NCBI GenBank assembly: GCA_028292505.1
Contig: JAQGMF010000034.1
Coordinates: forward strand, 1 to 54,498
Source: Rhodocyclales bacterium
GTDB lineage: Bacteria > Pseudomonadota > Gammaproteobacteria > Burkholderiales > Rhodocyclaceae
DNA length: 54,498 bases
Direction: 5' to 3'
Shown: positions 16,801 to 24,750 of the stretch, one piece after another
Layout: each line of letters begins with the position of its first letter
How positions within the stretch are numbered: the stretch's first letter is position 1
Position numbers and translations under genes: made by a program
The notes under the pieces: generated by a model
Databases searched by the model: none
What the model was told of the DNA's origin: nothing
Seen by the model: the letters and a program-made list of their open reading frames with translations, nothing else

Positions 16801-18145
16801 ACTCGAACATTTCCTCGTGCCCCTAATCGGTTTGCTGGCCTTGCTGTTGACCAAGGGCGCGGCCGTGTACGGCATGGAAGTGCTCAAGCCCTTGCGCGGT
16901 CTGCTCGGCACGCAGCAGGGCAGCGACGACAAGGAGCCGACCGGTTCGATCGAACACTATCGTCAGGAATACTGCATGCTAACCGAGGCGCTCGACGGAC
17001 GTCTGCTGGTGTTCATCGACGACATCGACCGCTGCAGCCCCGAGACGGTCAACGGCATCATGGAACTGACCAACTACATGGTCGACGTCGGCAAATGTTT
17101 CGTCGTGCTGGGCATGGCGATGGATCGCGTCAAGGCCTGTATCCGTCCGCCGGAAATGAAGGTCGATGGCGGTAACGCCAATGAGTACGCCGACCAGTAC
17201 CTGCGCAAGCTGGTGCACATCGAATTGCCCGTGCCGTTGGCCAATGCCAAGGAGAGTCTCGCGCTGTTCGTGCAGCAGGCAGGCACTGTGCTGAAAGGCG
17301 AGGAGGCGAAGGTCGAAGAGCGTCGTCGCTGGTTCGCGCAACTATGGACAATCGTCTGGCCGTGGTTGCGACGGCTGGCGATTTTCATCGGGCTGGTCGT
17401 GGCAATTTCGTTGGCGATCACGGCCGGGCGGGTGCTCAACAATTATCGACAGCCACCTGCATTGAATATTCAGCCAGTGACGGAGGCCGCAGCACCGGCG
17501 GCCGTCGTCACTGGCGCGCAGACCGATGCCTACCCTGCTGCGACGCTACCACAATCGGCCAGCATGCCCATGCAGGGCGGCGACGTGGGTATCGATGCAA
17601 TGGTGCCGACACATATGCCATGGGCATTGACGAGTGTACTCGGCGGGCTATTGCTCATCGGTTTGGGCATCGGTAGCTCGCGCGTGCTGCAAGAGCGCGT
17701 GACGCTGGCGCTGGGTGGCGCGATGCGCACGCGCGACTCAGACAATTTCCGCCTCGCGTTGCAAACCTGGATAGATGCTGTTCGCATGCACGACGACACG
17801 CCACGCGGTATCAAGCGTTTTTCCAATCGCGCGCGGCTGTTTGCGCTGTACGAGAAGCAGGATGTTGAAGCATTGCGCCGCGAAGGCAGTGACATCGAGC
17901 CGACACGCGACGTGCATATCGTGGCGTTGGCGGCGATTCACCATGTGTCGCCACAAGCCTTGAATGAACTGATCCGCTTGGAAGCGTGGACCCTGGATGA
18001 AGCGACGTTAAAAAACGGCGGAGTGTTGCCGGTGATGCCAATGCTTTTTTCGTTTATCGAAAGACATATGAAGCAATTCGGCTGGCCCGACGCGGCGGCT
18101 ATTCAGCGATTCATGGAGCGCGTGGAACGGATTGCAGTGCGGTGA
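13889..18145 (+). CDS. Ycf48/BNR-like beta-propeller fused to membrane KAP-family P-loop NTPase
   Basis: A 1418-aa protein. Residues about 35-57 form an N-terminal membrane anchor. Residues about 100-640 carry eight or nine propeller repeats of the Ycf48/BNR form with DGG.[ST]W ends (HSRDGGETW, VTTDGGANW, RSSADGGKTW, LTTRDGGATW), broken after the first by a Pro/Gln-rich linker (about 133-240). A second membrane segment (about 645-668) leads into a KAP NTPase: Walker A GPWGSGKSS (728-736), Walker B LLVFIDDIDRC (D1044, D1045). Membrane segments at about 804-823, 968-996, 1157-1182 and 1244-1266 sit within and after the NTPase core. KAP NTPases (Kidins220/ARMS, PifA) are known for membrane segments between Walker A and B, and PifA excludes phage T7. 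The propeller would lie on the periplasmic side and the NTPase in the cytoplasm, suggesting an envelope sensor driving a cytoplasmic ATPase. Start chosen by AGGGAG 8-9 bases upstream. Confidence 0.88.
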   Translation: MESRDTKSQHSSAKGDEISQGAHHRAAKPPAVSPAALLSGIFLTIVMLAAASFFALRQAPHSDMLRAVGAWDFGNPGWWAWPLERNAFKRNVVRGNLRDVTGIPGTRLLWAVGESGLILHSRDGGETWLQQHPAPPPARPATLSFNLIGSAQAMEPPSKAPSPNSPAQVQQQTVLPQPDPKQQIVQRPVSKKADSLGVTPRPTSPPDKQKFVPQAPVIKPAAASTSSASAVLQPRVDPLRATLNSVSFSDAQHGWASGTGGALLVTTDGGANWRVQPTGTDQDIASVIFANDARRGWLVLANNHMRITSDGGQSWREQASFDDWPILSELLSATGRAELRLRSSNMGGVTRADGREVWVLGPNTLHVVRASDANPATVAEWRGFAPTTMQISADAQRIVVAGAGGAMRSSADGGKTWTAVDTGQHGDVQSLYCDDAATHCVAVGDSGSILLGKDLQSSPENWRSLTAGAGATIIWARFNYKDAGSDEGEAVTGADRQLATHDGGMSWEVLGRNKIPAANARNANMFVDGALQWRVGPIGKAERSDDGGKTWRQVSTGSDKWFWSVFFTHDHQRGWIAGSDGEILTTRDGGATWQKQATPTRNWLWHISMVSDGKHGRALGGYGTVLLTDDGGVHWNESASYSRWPAPWYWLLLLIGGCLLTVLVPRYLRSRNQTPDEAQDGPAASLNSDQPITQLQDDRLGYRPAIEALANFLRNAATEPRITIAISGPWGSGKSSMMRMLQTEMREKGYRTAWFNAWHHQQEGRQLTALLNAVRRQGVPSLLRQPIAALRVRSRLIWGRSLFYKVVCIAIPLTALVALGDFSRQADHWDRLKGWFAHTAFQWDRTVVTDKTIEKLKPVVAKPAPQSAPVAEPSAEASAVVAENGSHEYVRPAVLDYMRNALVWESGQDRAQKHHCGDLRPVADDARCVFKQPDQLLVTIEKGTGLTLWPSERDAILKASERELPLPLFPALEHFLVPLIGLLALLLTKGAAVYGMEVLKPLRGLLGTQQGSDDKEPTGSIEHYRQEYCMLTEALDGRLLVFIDDIDRCSPETVNGIMELTNYMVDVGKCFVVLGMAMDRVKACIRPPEMKVDGGNANEYADQYLRKLVHIELPVPLANAKESLALFVQQAGTVLKGEEAKVEERRRWFAQLWTIVWPWLRRLAIFIGLVVAISLAITAGRVLNNYRQPPALNIQPVTEAAAPAAVVTGAQTDAYPAATLPQSASMPMQGGDVGIDAMVPTHMPWALTSVLGGLLLIGLGIGSSRVLQERVTLALGGAMRTRDSDNFRLALQTWIDAVRMHDDTPRGIKRFSNRARLFALYEKQDVEALRREGSDIEPTRDVHIVALAAIHHVSPQALNELIRLEAWTLDEATLKNGGVLPVMPMLFSFIERHMKQFGWPDAAAIQRFMERVERIAVR

Positions 18146-18183
18146 TTTTGGCTTGGCCATCAAGGCGAAAAGCTGATGTACAT

Positions 18184-18320
18184 TGCCGTCCCCTCCCCTC
18201 GGGGGAGGGTGGCCGTAGGCCGGGAGAGGGGCTTATTCCAGAGACCGTCCATGGATGCACGCTCCCACCTCTCCCGCCCCTGACGGGGCACCCTCTCCCC
18301 CGGGGAGAGGGGACGGCAGC
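18184..18320. repeat. Imperfect inverted repeat, copy 2 of the 4569 element
   Basis: The outer arms (CCGTCCCCTCCCC at the left, GGGGAGAGGGGACGG at the right) and the internal GGGTGGCCGTAGGCCGGGAG block match the element at 4569-4700. The right half is more diverged. It lies between the convergent propeller-KAP and STAS genes and would form a long hairpin in either transcript. Confidence 0.72.
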
Positions 18321-18383
18321 GTGCTGAGAGTCAGTGGTGTGATGCCAAATGCATTTGGCTGTCTTGCGCCTTGGCGGTGAAAC

Positions 18384-19544
18384 TCAGGCCTTGCGGCGTT
18401 CGATCTGCGCCACCTGATCGATGCCCATCACACGCAGCAAGGCAGCGACCATGGCATTCGGGCGATAGATCAACGTGGCCTTGCCCTGGCCCTGCAGTTG
18501 CGCAATCTGGTTGAACAGTGCGCCGGCGCTGACGAATTCAAGCCGCTTGAGCTGGGTGCAATCGACCTCGACGCGCGAGCGTTGCGAAGCATAGACGGCA
18601 AGCTGGCGCAGTGCGTCGGGCTGATTGCCGGCGACCACACCTGTCATGGCGAAACGATCGACATCGGGTTCGGGTGCGGCGACAGGTTCGGGAATTTCCT
18701 CCGGCGCTACGGCTGGCGGCGCTTCGTACGACGGCGGCGATTCTTCAAACGTGATGGCGTAGTCCAGCGCAACCTGGTCGAAGTGCTCGGCATTGGCGGT
18801 CTGCTGGATGAGGCTCAGAGCAAGCATCCAGTAAGCCTGGTTTTCGCGTTCGCCGACCTTGAGCTTGGGTTCGATCAGCTTGAGGGCGTGGGCGGCGCTG
18901 AATAGCACGACTTCGACACGCATGCGCTTGAGCGCAGCCAGGGTGTCGTTGAGCAAGGCGCAGCCGCTATCGTCGACGCCTTTGAGACGCGCCAGCTCGA
19001 TGCGCAGCTTGCCCATCTTCTGGCCGATGCGCGTGAGTTGCTCGAATTGCGGCCGCGCATTGCCTGATAGCGTGCCAGAGAGATTCACGGCCGGCGCGGA
19101 CTGGCGTCGTTCGGGCACCGGCGCGGGCGCGCTTTCATCCCATATCGGCGGTGAAATTTCGAAGGTCTGTGTGAACTGCTCGGAGCGCGTATCGAAGGCT
19201 TCTTTATGACCGGTCAGCCGATACAGGTCGAAGAGCATCAGCCACAGTTCTTCGGACGCTTTGCCGATGGAACCATCGATGGCCGCTTCGAGCACGGCGC
19301 GGGCGCCGTCTTCGCTGGCATTGGCATACAGGATGGCGGCTTCTTCGACAGCCGCGTGATCTTCCGTCGAGCCTTCAGAGACCTGAATCTTGCCCGCTGC
19401 GGCAGCGAGCGCACGCCCCATGTCCCCCAGATTGGTGAGGTCCATGGTGGTGGTGATTTCATTCTTGTCGGCGCGTCGCGCGCCAGACGCGGGGCCGCTA
19501 GCGCCCTTGTCTGGGGGCTTCTTGCCGAAGAGGGACATCGCCAT
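18384..19544 (-). CDS. STAS-domain protein
   Basis: A 386-aa cytoplasmic protein. The last ~100 residues have the STAS/anti-sigma-antagonist form: VEVDCTQLKRLEFVSAGALF, then GKATLIYRPNAMVAALLRVM and a final helix. A second, weaker STAS-like segment (LRIELARLKGVDDSGCALLN) lies in the middle. The two are joined by a Pro/Glu-rich linker, and the N-terminus is a low-complexity Gly/Ala region. STAS domains bind partner proteins or nucleotides and often report phosphorylation state; no partner kinase is nearby. An alternative start is the ATG 6 bases in; neither has a strong ribosome site. Upstream lies dksA on the same strand, 134 bases away. Confidence 0.7.
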   Translation of the reverse strand: MAMSLFGKKPPDKGASGPASGARRADKNEITTTMDLTNLGDMGRALAAAAGKIQVSEGSTEDHAAVEEAAILYANASEDGARAVLEAAIDGSIGKASEELWLMLFDLYRLTGHKEAFDTRSEQFTQTFEISPPIWDESAPAPVPERRQSAPAVNLSGTLSGNARPQFEQLTRIGQKMGKLRIELARLKGVDDSGCALLNDTLAALKRMRVEVVLFSAAHALKLIEPKLKVGERENQAYWMLALSLIQQTANAEHFDQVALDYAITFEESPPSYEAPPAVAPEEIPEPVAAPEPDVDRFAMTGVVAGNQPDALRQLAVYASQRSRVEVDCTQLKRLEFVSAGALFNQIAQLQGQGKATLIYRPNAMVAALLRVMGIDQVAQIERRKA

Positions 19545-19678
19545 GACGTTGTTCTAAGCCGGTAATTCTGATTACAGGGCGCACGCAGACAACAGCGTGC
19601 CCATCAAGCTTGCTCGTTCCTTACGACCACCCGCGGCCACCCCGAAAACCGATCTGCATAATGCAGACCTGTCTCAGA

Positions 19679-20086
19679 TCAGTCCGCGTACATCTTTTGC
19701 ATGCGCTCGCGGCGAGCCTGCGCTTCCACCGACAAGGTTGCCGTGGGTCGCGCCAGCAGTCGCGCCAGACCGATCGGTTCGCCGGTCTCTTCGCAATAAC
19801 CGTAGTCCTCGCGAATGATGCGATCAAGCGCCTGATCAATTTTCTTGAGCAGCTTGCGCTCGCGATCGCGCGTGCGCAATTCGAGGGCGTGCTCTTCTTC
19901 GACAGTGGCTCGGTCCGCAGGGTCGGCAACTGCCTCCTGCTCGCGCATGTGTTCCACTGTTTCATCTACCTTGCGCTGCAAGTCGTCACGCATGGCAAGC
20001 AGGCGTTCTTTGAAGAACGCGAGTTGCTTATCGTTCATGTACTCCGACTCCGGCATAGCCAGCAGCTTGGCTTCGGTCAGCGCCAT
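19679..20086 (-). CDS. dksA: RNA polymerase-binding transcription factor DksA
   Basis: A 135-aa DksA that binds the RNA polymerase secondary channel and works with ppGpp in the stringent response. The coiled-coil runs through FFKERLLAMRDDLQRKVDET, with the tip acidic residues in VADPADRAT. The C-terminal finger reads YGYCEETGEPIGLARL...ATLSVEAQ, so only one of the four zinc cysteines of the E. coli protein remains. That is common in beta- and alphaproteobacterial DksA and probably means a zinc-independent fold. The frame extends far upstream, but MALTEAK at 20086 is the family start and has GGGGGA 6 bases upstream. Confidence 0.93.
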   Translation of the reverse strand: MALTEAKLLAMPESEYMNDKQLAFFKERLLAMRDDLQRKVDETVEHMREQEAVADPADRATVEEEHALELRTRDRERKLLKKIDQALDRIIREDYGYCEETGEPIGLARLLARPTATLSVEAQARRERMQKMYAD

Positions 20087-20266
20087 GGACATTCCCCCAT
20101 CTGTAGGTCCAACATAAAAGCGGCATTCTGCCCCACTCCGCCCCGGTTTGACAGTAGTGCCGTCATCCAAGCGATAACGGTCCGCTGAGTACGCAGGTTT
20201 AATCCGGATCGCGCGGTGGCAGGGCGCCGCAGCTTCGGGCGAGGTGTGGGAGGGTACAATACTTTC

Positions 20267-20704
20267 ATGCAAAAACATGCAAAGTCGGCCGCGAGTTTTA
20301 GTTGGCCGGTCAGGGTCTACTACGAAGACACCGACGCGGGCGGGGTTGTCTACTACGCAAACTACCTGTGTTATTGCGAGCGGGCACGTACGGAATGGCT
20401 GCGCAGGCTCGGTGTCGATCAACGCAATATGCGTGCCGAGACGGGTCTGGTGTTCGTTGTGACGCGTGCGGAGGCAAATTACCTGCGTGGCGCGGAACTC
20501 GACGATGCGCTGGAGGTTCACACTCAGGTCGTTCGCATCGGCGGCGCCAGCATTGTGTTCGAGCAGAGTATCCTGCGCCAGACGGACACAACGAGCGAGC
20601 GGCTTTTCGTCGCAAAAATCACCATTGCTTGTGTGGATTGGAACAAGAAGCAGGCCGTACGCCTGCCCGATGAGCTGAGATCTCTCCTGGAAGCTGCCGC
20701 ATGA
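20267..20704 (+). CDS. ybgC: Tol-Pal system acyl-CoA thioesterase YbgC
   Basis: Hotdog-fold thioesterase, 145 aa, encoded first in the Tol-Pal operon, acting on short acyl-CoA or acyl-carrier substrates. The active-site motif YYEDTDAGGVVYYANY contains the catalytic Asp D23, followed by ERARTEWLRRLGV. ATG 20267 begins at the usual family length; the upstream extension is GC-rich and unlike the family. TACAAT at 20255-20260 ends only 6 bases before ATG and could be a -10 box, which would make the mRNA nearly leaderless. A GGGAGGG stands 12 bases upstream as alternative ribosome site. The stop overlaps tolQ as ATGA. Confidence 0.93.
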   Translation: MQKHAKSAASFSWPVRVYYEDTDAGGVVYYANYLCYCERARTEWLRRLGVDQRNMRAETGLVFVVTRAEANYLRGAELDDALEVHTQVVRIGGASIVFEQSILRQTDTTSERLFVAKITIACVDWNKKQAVRLPDELRSLLEAAA

Positions 20705-21378
20705 ATTTCACCCAAGATATGTCCGTCCTCAGTCTGGTGATCAACGCCAGTCTGGTCGTCAAGTTTGTACTGGGAATCCTGATCGCCGTTTCCTTCTCCT
20801 CGTGGTACTGGATTTTTCGCAAGGCCTTCGCGATCCGCGGCGCGCGCGCTGCCACGGCGACTTTCGAGCACCAATTCTGGACCGGTGGCGACCTTACGGC
20901 GCTCTATCGCAGTGCGTCGCAGGATAGGGACGAGGCGGGACCGCTGGGGCGTATCTTCGAGTCGGGATACCGCGAATTTGCCAAGCTGCGCGGACAGAGT
21001 TCGCTGGAGCCGTCGGACATCATCAATGGCGCGCGCCGCGCCATGCGTGCCAACTTCCAGCGTGAGATCGATGACCTGGACGCGCATCTGGCCTTTCTCG
21101 CCTCGGTCGGTTCGGTCAGTCCTTACGTGGGTTTGTTTGGCACGGTGTGGGGCATCATGAACGCGTTTCGCGGCCTCGGCGATGTCGGCACGGCCACGCT
21201 CGCGCACGTTGCTCCGGGCATCGCCGAAGCACTGGTGGCCACGGCCATCGGCCTGTTTGCCGCCATTCCGGCCGTCGTCGCCTACAACCGTTATGCGCAT
21301 GACATCGATCGCCTGTCGATCCGCTTCGAGAGTTTCATCGAAGAGTTCTCCAACATCCTGCAGCGTCAGTTGCGTTGA
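20701..21378 (+). CDS. tolQ: Tol-Pal system proton channel subunit TolQ
   Basis: Inner-membrane protein of 225 aa with three membrane segments: residues about 10-32 (NASLVVKFVLGILIAVSFSS), about 130-155 (FLASVGSVSPYVGLFGTVWG) and about 165-190 (AEALVATAIGLFAAIPAVVA). The last two carry the MotA/ExbB family signature that lines the proton path with TolR. TolQ5-TolR2 uses the proton gradient to energise TolA and constrict the outer membrane during division. It overlaps ybgC by 4 bases; tolR follows after 20 bases. Confidence 0.95.
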   Translation: MNFTQDMSVLSLVINASLVVKFVLGILIAVSFSSWYWIFRKAFAIRGARAATATFEHQFWTGGDLTALYRSASQDRDEAGPLGRIFESGYREFAKLRGQSSLEPSDIINGARRAMRANFQREIDDLDAHLAFLASVGSVSPYVGLFGTVWGIMNAFRGLGDVGTATLAHVAPGIAEALVATAIGLFAAIPAVVAYNRYAHDIDRLSIRFESFIEEFSNILQRQLR

Positions 21379-21398
21379 TTCAGCGGAGGTCGTAAGCC

Positions 21399-21824
21399 AT
21401 GCGCCAGCGCCGCCTGATGAACCAGATCAATGTCGTACCCTATATCGACGTCATGCTGGTGTTGCTCGTCATCTTCATGGTGACAGCACCGATGATGCCG
21501 ACCGGCACGGTCGATTTGCCAAGTGTTGCCAAGGCCTCGCAGACCCGGCAACAACCGCTCGAAGTCGTCATCCGCAGCGAGCGCGAAATTGCGCTGCACG
21601 ATCATGCGGTTGCAGGCGGTGGGTCCGAGGTGAGCATGAGCCGCGACAAGCTGGTGGCGCAACTGTTGGCCGCGCAGGCAGCCAATCCCGATCAACCTGT
21701 TGTCATATCGGCGAACAAGAACGTGCGCTACGACGCTGTCATGCAGATCATGGACCTGCTTCAGCGCAACAACATCAGCAAGGTCGGTTTGCTGGTACAG
21801 CAGCAGGCGACGAAATCCGAGTGA
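21399..21824 (+). CDS. tolR: Tol-Pal system protein TolR
   Basis: ExbD/TolR family protein, 141 aa: short cytoplasmic start MRQRRLMNQINVVPYID, one membrane helix VMLVLLVIFMVTAPMM with the conserved proton-binding Asp just before it, then a periplasmic domain ending KVGLLVQQQ. It has GGAGG about 10 bases before ATG. It works as a dimer inside the TolQ ring. Confidence 0.95.
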   Translation: MRQRRLMNQINVVPYIDVMLVLLVIFMVTAPMMPTGTVDLPSVAKASQTRQQPLEVVIRSEREIALHDHAVAGGGSEVSMSRDKLVAQLLAAQAANPDQPVVISANKNVRYDAVMQIMDLLQRNNISKVGLLVQQQATKSE

Positions 21825-21846
21825 GCGCCAGGTGATTGCAGCGCAG

Positions 21847-22650
21847 ATGAATCCGGCGGCCATGACGCGCGAAGAGCCCGGCAAATGGGGTTCGCTGGTT
21901 CTGGCCGTATGCATACACGGCGCATTGGCGCTATTGCTGTACTACGGCGTGCAGTGGCAGACGCGGCCGCCGGAGCCGGTGCAGGTCGATCTCGTCCGAT
22001 CTCTACCACCACTGCCGCAGCCCCAGGTTGTGCGGCCACCCGAGCCGATGCCGCCGCCGAAGCCTGTGCCGAAAGAGGAGCCGCCTCCGCTGAAGAAGCC
22101 GGACATCGCGCTGCCCAAGGCGCCGGAGAAGCCCATTAAAAAGGAAAAGCCGCCAGTCGAGCCGCCCAAGCCGGTGGAAAAACCGCAACCGAAACCGGAT
22201 AAGGTTCCGCCCGCTGAGCCTAAGCCACAACAACGCAGTGCCCGCGAAATCGAGGCCGACCGTCAGCGTCTGATGCTCGATCTGGCGTCCGACGAAGCGC
22301 GTCGTAAGGCGCAGGCGCAGACAAATGCGAAGAATAAAGCTGAGCTGGATTCGGCCACAACGCAGATCAACGCCAGGGCAAGAGATGCGTGGATCGCTGC
22401 GATCAGCCAGAAGGTAGGAAGTCTGTTGTCGACGGACATTCCTTTCGGGAGTCAGCAACCGGTATTCATCATTGAACTGTTACCGACTGGCGAGGTCGGA
22501 GCAGTTCATCTGCAGACCAGGAGCGGCAATAAGGCATTGGACGACGCAATAGAGCGCGCCATCAAGAAGGCCTCTCCCCTGCCGAGGCCGACGCGGCCCG
22601 AGGTTTTCGACCGCAATCTGCAATTCGTTTTCAAGCCGCGCACCGATTAA
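21847..22650 (+). CDS. tolA: Tol-Pal system protein TolA
   Basis: TonB-like energy transducer, 267 aa from ATG 21847. A single membrane anchor (VLAVCIHGALALLLYYGVQW) is followed by a periplasmic spacer that begins with a long Pro/Lys/Glu-rich stretch (PPPKPVPKEEPPPLKKP). A shorter charged helix (REIEADRQRLMLDLASDEAR) comes next, then the C-terminal TolA/TonB-type domain (LLPTGEVGAVHLQTRSGNKA). The spacer is much more proline-rich and shorter than the Ala/Lys helix of E. coli TolA. The frame is open upstream inside tolR; a start at 21862 is also possible. Confidence 0.93.
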   Translation: MNPAAMTREEPGKWGSLVLAVCIHGALALLLYYGVQWQTRPPEPVQVDLVRSLPPLPQPQVVRPPEPMPPPKPVPKEEPPPLKKPDIALPKAPEKPIKKEKPPVEPPKPVEKPQPKPDKVPPAEPKPQQRSAREIEADRQRLMLDLASDEARRKAQAQTNAKNKAELDSATTQINARARDAWIAAISQKVGSLLSTDIPFGSQQPVFIIELLPTGEVGAVHLQTRSGNKALDDAIERAIKKASPLPRPTRPEVFDRNLQFVFKPRTD

Positions 22651-22690
22651 CCCGGTACGGATCGCGATGTTGGCAATATAATTGGACTTC

Positions 22691-23980
22691 ATGCAACGCA
22701 AACCATTCATTCAACGCAGACATTTTCTCCAGGCCGGCTCCGTCCTGGCGCTCGCGCCGGCCTTGGCACGTGCGGAGCTGACGGTAGAAATTTCCGGCCT
22801 TGGCAACGAGCGCATTCCCATTGCGATTACCACTTTCGGCGGCGAAGGCGTATTGCCCAAGCCGATTTCCGATGTAGTACGCGCCGATCTCGAACGTACC
22901 GGCCTGTTTCGCCTGGTCGATACCGGCGATCAGCCGTTGGCCGATATTGCGCGGCCCGACTGGAATGCGTGGCGCGGCAAGGGCGCTGACGTGTTGCTCG
23001 CAGGCAGCGTCAGGCAGCTCGCGAACGGTGGTGCCGAGGCGACTTTCCGTTTGTATGACGTTGTCAAGCAGGCCGAACAGAAAAGCGCGGTGCTGTCTTT
23101 CCGCGCCGAGCTGGGGCGCAATGCGGGCCACTGGATCGCTGATCGCGTCTACGAACAACTGCTTGGCGTGCCCGGTGTGTTTTCCACGCAAATTGCCTAC
23201 GTGCAGAAATCCGGCCGCCATTACATGTTGCAGATCGCCGAATATGACGGCGCCAACCCGGTTTCGGCCTTCACCGACGATGAGCCCATCATTTCGCCCG
23301 CCTGGTCGCCGGACGGCAAGCGCGTGGCATATGTATCCTTCGCGTTGAAAAAGCCGGTCATCTACCTACAGACCATTGCTACCGGCAATCGGCAGGTTGT
23401 CGCCAATTTCAAAGGTTCCAATTCCGCGCCGGCCTGGTCGCCGGATGGCAGGCGTCTGTCCATTGTGCTCACCAAGGATGGCTTGTCGCAGATATATCTG
23501 GTCAATCTGGATGGCAGTGGTTTGCGCAGACTCATGCAAACTGATGGAATCGATACCGAGCCTTGTTTTTCTCTGGACGGCAAGTGGCTATACTTTACGT
23601 CGGATCGAAGTGGCGGCCCGCAGATCTATCGCGTATCGGTCGATGGTGGAGAAGCGCAGCGCGTAACCTTCGATGGCAGCTACAATGTTTCACCGCATGT
23701 TTCGCCCGATGGCAAAACTCTGGCTTACATCGGTCGTAATAATGGGAAGTTCCAGCTGACGGTGCAGGACCTCAGTAGCCAGCAAACGCTGATACTGACC
23801 GACACCACGAAGGACGAGTCGCCCACTTTCGCACCGAATGGTCGCCTCATTCTTTATGCCACTGAGGTTGGAGGAAGAGGTGTGCTGTCGGCCGTTTCGG
23901 TTGATGGCAAGATTCGTTACAAGCCCTTGCAGGGTAATGGAGACATCCGCGAACCTGCCTGGGGGCCTCTCGCAGTCTGA
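22691..23980 (+). CDS. tolB: Tol-Pal system periplasmic propeller TolB
   Basis: Periplasmic protein (429 aa) with an N-terminal alpha/beta domain and a C-terminal six-bladed WD40-like propeller; it binds Pal and the TolA C-terminus. Several blades carry the PAWSPDGKR / PAWSPDGRR / PHVSPDGKT signature. The signal peptide is odd: QRRHFLQAGSVLALAPALARA has a twin-arginine (RR.FL) motif at residues 8-13, suggesting export by Tat rather than Sec. ATG 22691 is chosen over the TTG at 22682. Confidence 0.95.
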   Translation: MQRKPFIQRRHFLQAGSVLALAPALARAELTVEISGLGNERIPIAITTFGGEGVLPKPISDVVRADLERTGLFRLVDTGDQPLADIARPDWNAWRGKGADVLLAGSVRQLANGGAEATFRLYDVVKQAEQKSAVLSFRAELGRNAGHWIADRVYEQLLGVPGVFSTQIAYVQKSGRHYMLQIAEYDGANPVSAFTDDEPIISPAWSPDGKRVAYVSFALKKPVIYLQTIATGNRQVVANFKGSNSAPAWSPDGRRLSIVLTKDGLSQIYLVNLDGSGLRRLMQTDGIDTEPCFSLDGKWLYFTSDRSGGPQIYRVSVDGGEAQRVTFDGSYNVSPHVSPDGKTLAYIGRNNGKFQLTVQDLSSQQTLILTDTTKDESPTFAPNGRLILYATEVGGRGVLSAVSVDGKIRYKPLQGNGDIREPAWGPLAV

Positions 23981-24055
23981 GAGGGCAAGCGGATCGAGTG
24001 CAGTAAAGAGCGTGCAGCAAGACATCATCTAATAACCTGAACCACGGGAGTAAGC

Positions 24056-24610
24056 ATGAAAATCGCATTGCCAATGAGCATCCTGCTGGCCGCCACACTG
24101 GCTGCCTGCAGCACCACGCCGCCTCAAGAACCCGCCCCCGTGGCGCAACCCAAGCCGGCTGCCGCAGTGCCGGACACGAAGGTTACGCCGGCACCCGCAC
24201 CCGCCAAGCCTGCTGCCGCCGCGCCTGCACCGAAGGATCCGTTCGCCGAGCTGAAAGACCCGAACAGCCTGCTGTCGCAGCGCAATGTCTTCTTCGATTA
24301 CAACAGCTTCGAAGTGAAGCTGGACTACTTCCCCGTCGTCGAAGCGCATTCCAAGTTCCTCAAGAAGAACACCAGCGGCAAGATCCTGATCCAGGGCAAC
24401 GCCGATGAGCGCGGTTCGAGCGAGTACAACCTGGCGCTCGGGCAGAAGCGTGCTGAAGCCGTGAAGTCGACGATGAAGATCCTCGGCGTCAAGGACGAAC
24501 AGATTGAAGCAGTCAGCCTCGGCAAAGAAAAGCCGAAGAATCCTGGTCATGACGAAGCTGCCTGGGCTGAGAATCGTCGCGCCGACGTGCTTTACAAGGG
24601 CGAGTACTGA
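24056..24610 (+). CDS. pal: Peptidoglycan-associated lipoprotein Pal
   Basis: Outer-membrane lipoprotein of 184 aa. The signal peptide ends in lipobox LAAC (C18), then comes a Pro/Ala-rich linker to about residue 60, then the OmpA-like peptidoglycan-binding domain: VFFDYNSFEVKLDYFPVVEA and GNADERGSSEYNLALGQKRA, with the conserved Asp and Arg that grip diaminopimelate. It anchors the outer membrane to the wall and binds TolB. GGGAG lies 6 bases before ATG. Confidence 0.96.
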   Translation: MKIALPMSILLAATLAACSTTPPQEPAPVAQPKPAAAVPDTKVTPAPAPAKPAAAAPAPKDPFAELKDPNSLLSQRNVFFDYNSFEVKLDYFPVVEAHSKFLKKNTSGKILIQGNADERGSSEYNLALGQKRAEAVKSTMKILGVKDEQIEAVSLGKEKPKNPGHDEAAWAENRRADVLYKGEY

Positions 24611-24624
24611 TCGGTGTTTGAATG

Positions 24625-24702
24625 CGTGCCCGGCTTTGTCACGAAGTCGGGTGCGTGTCTAGAGATCGCAGCCGCTTGCCGATGTCATATCGGCAGCGGT
24701 TG
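24625..24702 (+). promoter_or_regulatory. Two consecutive hairpins between pal and cpoB
   Basis: A first stem pairs CCCGGCTT with AAGTCGGG (about 24629-24651). A second pairs AGCCGCTTGCCGAT (24670-24683) with ATCGGCAGCGGTT (24689-24701) with one bulged base. Neither is followed by a T-run, so complete termination is unlikely. They may stabilise the pal message or partly attenuate transcription into cpoB. Confidence 0.45.
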
Positions 24703-24750
24703 TCGCAGCACGACTGTGCTGCAAGCCATTGGCTGAATCCGGAGATTGTC

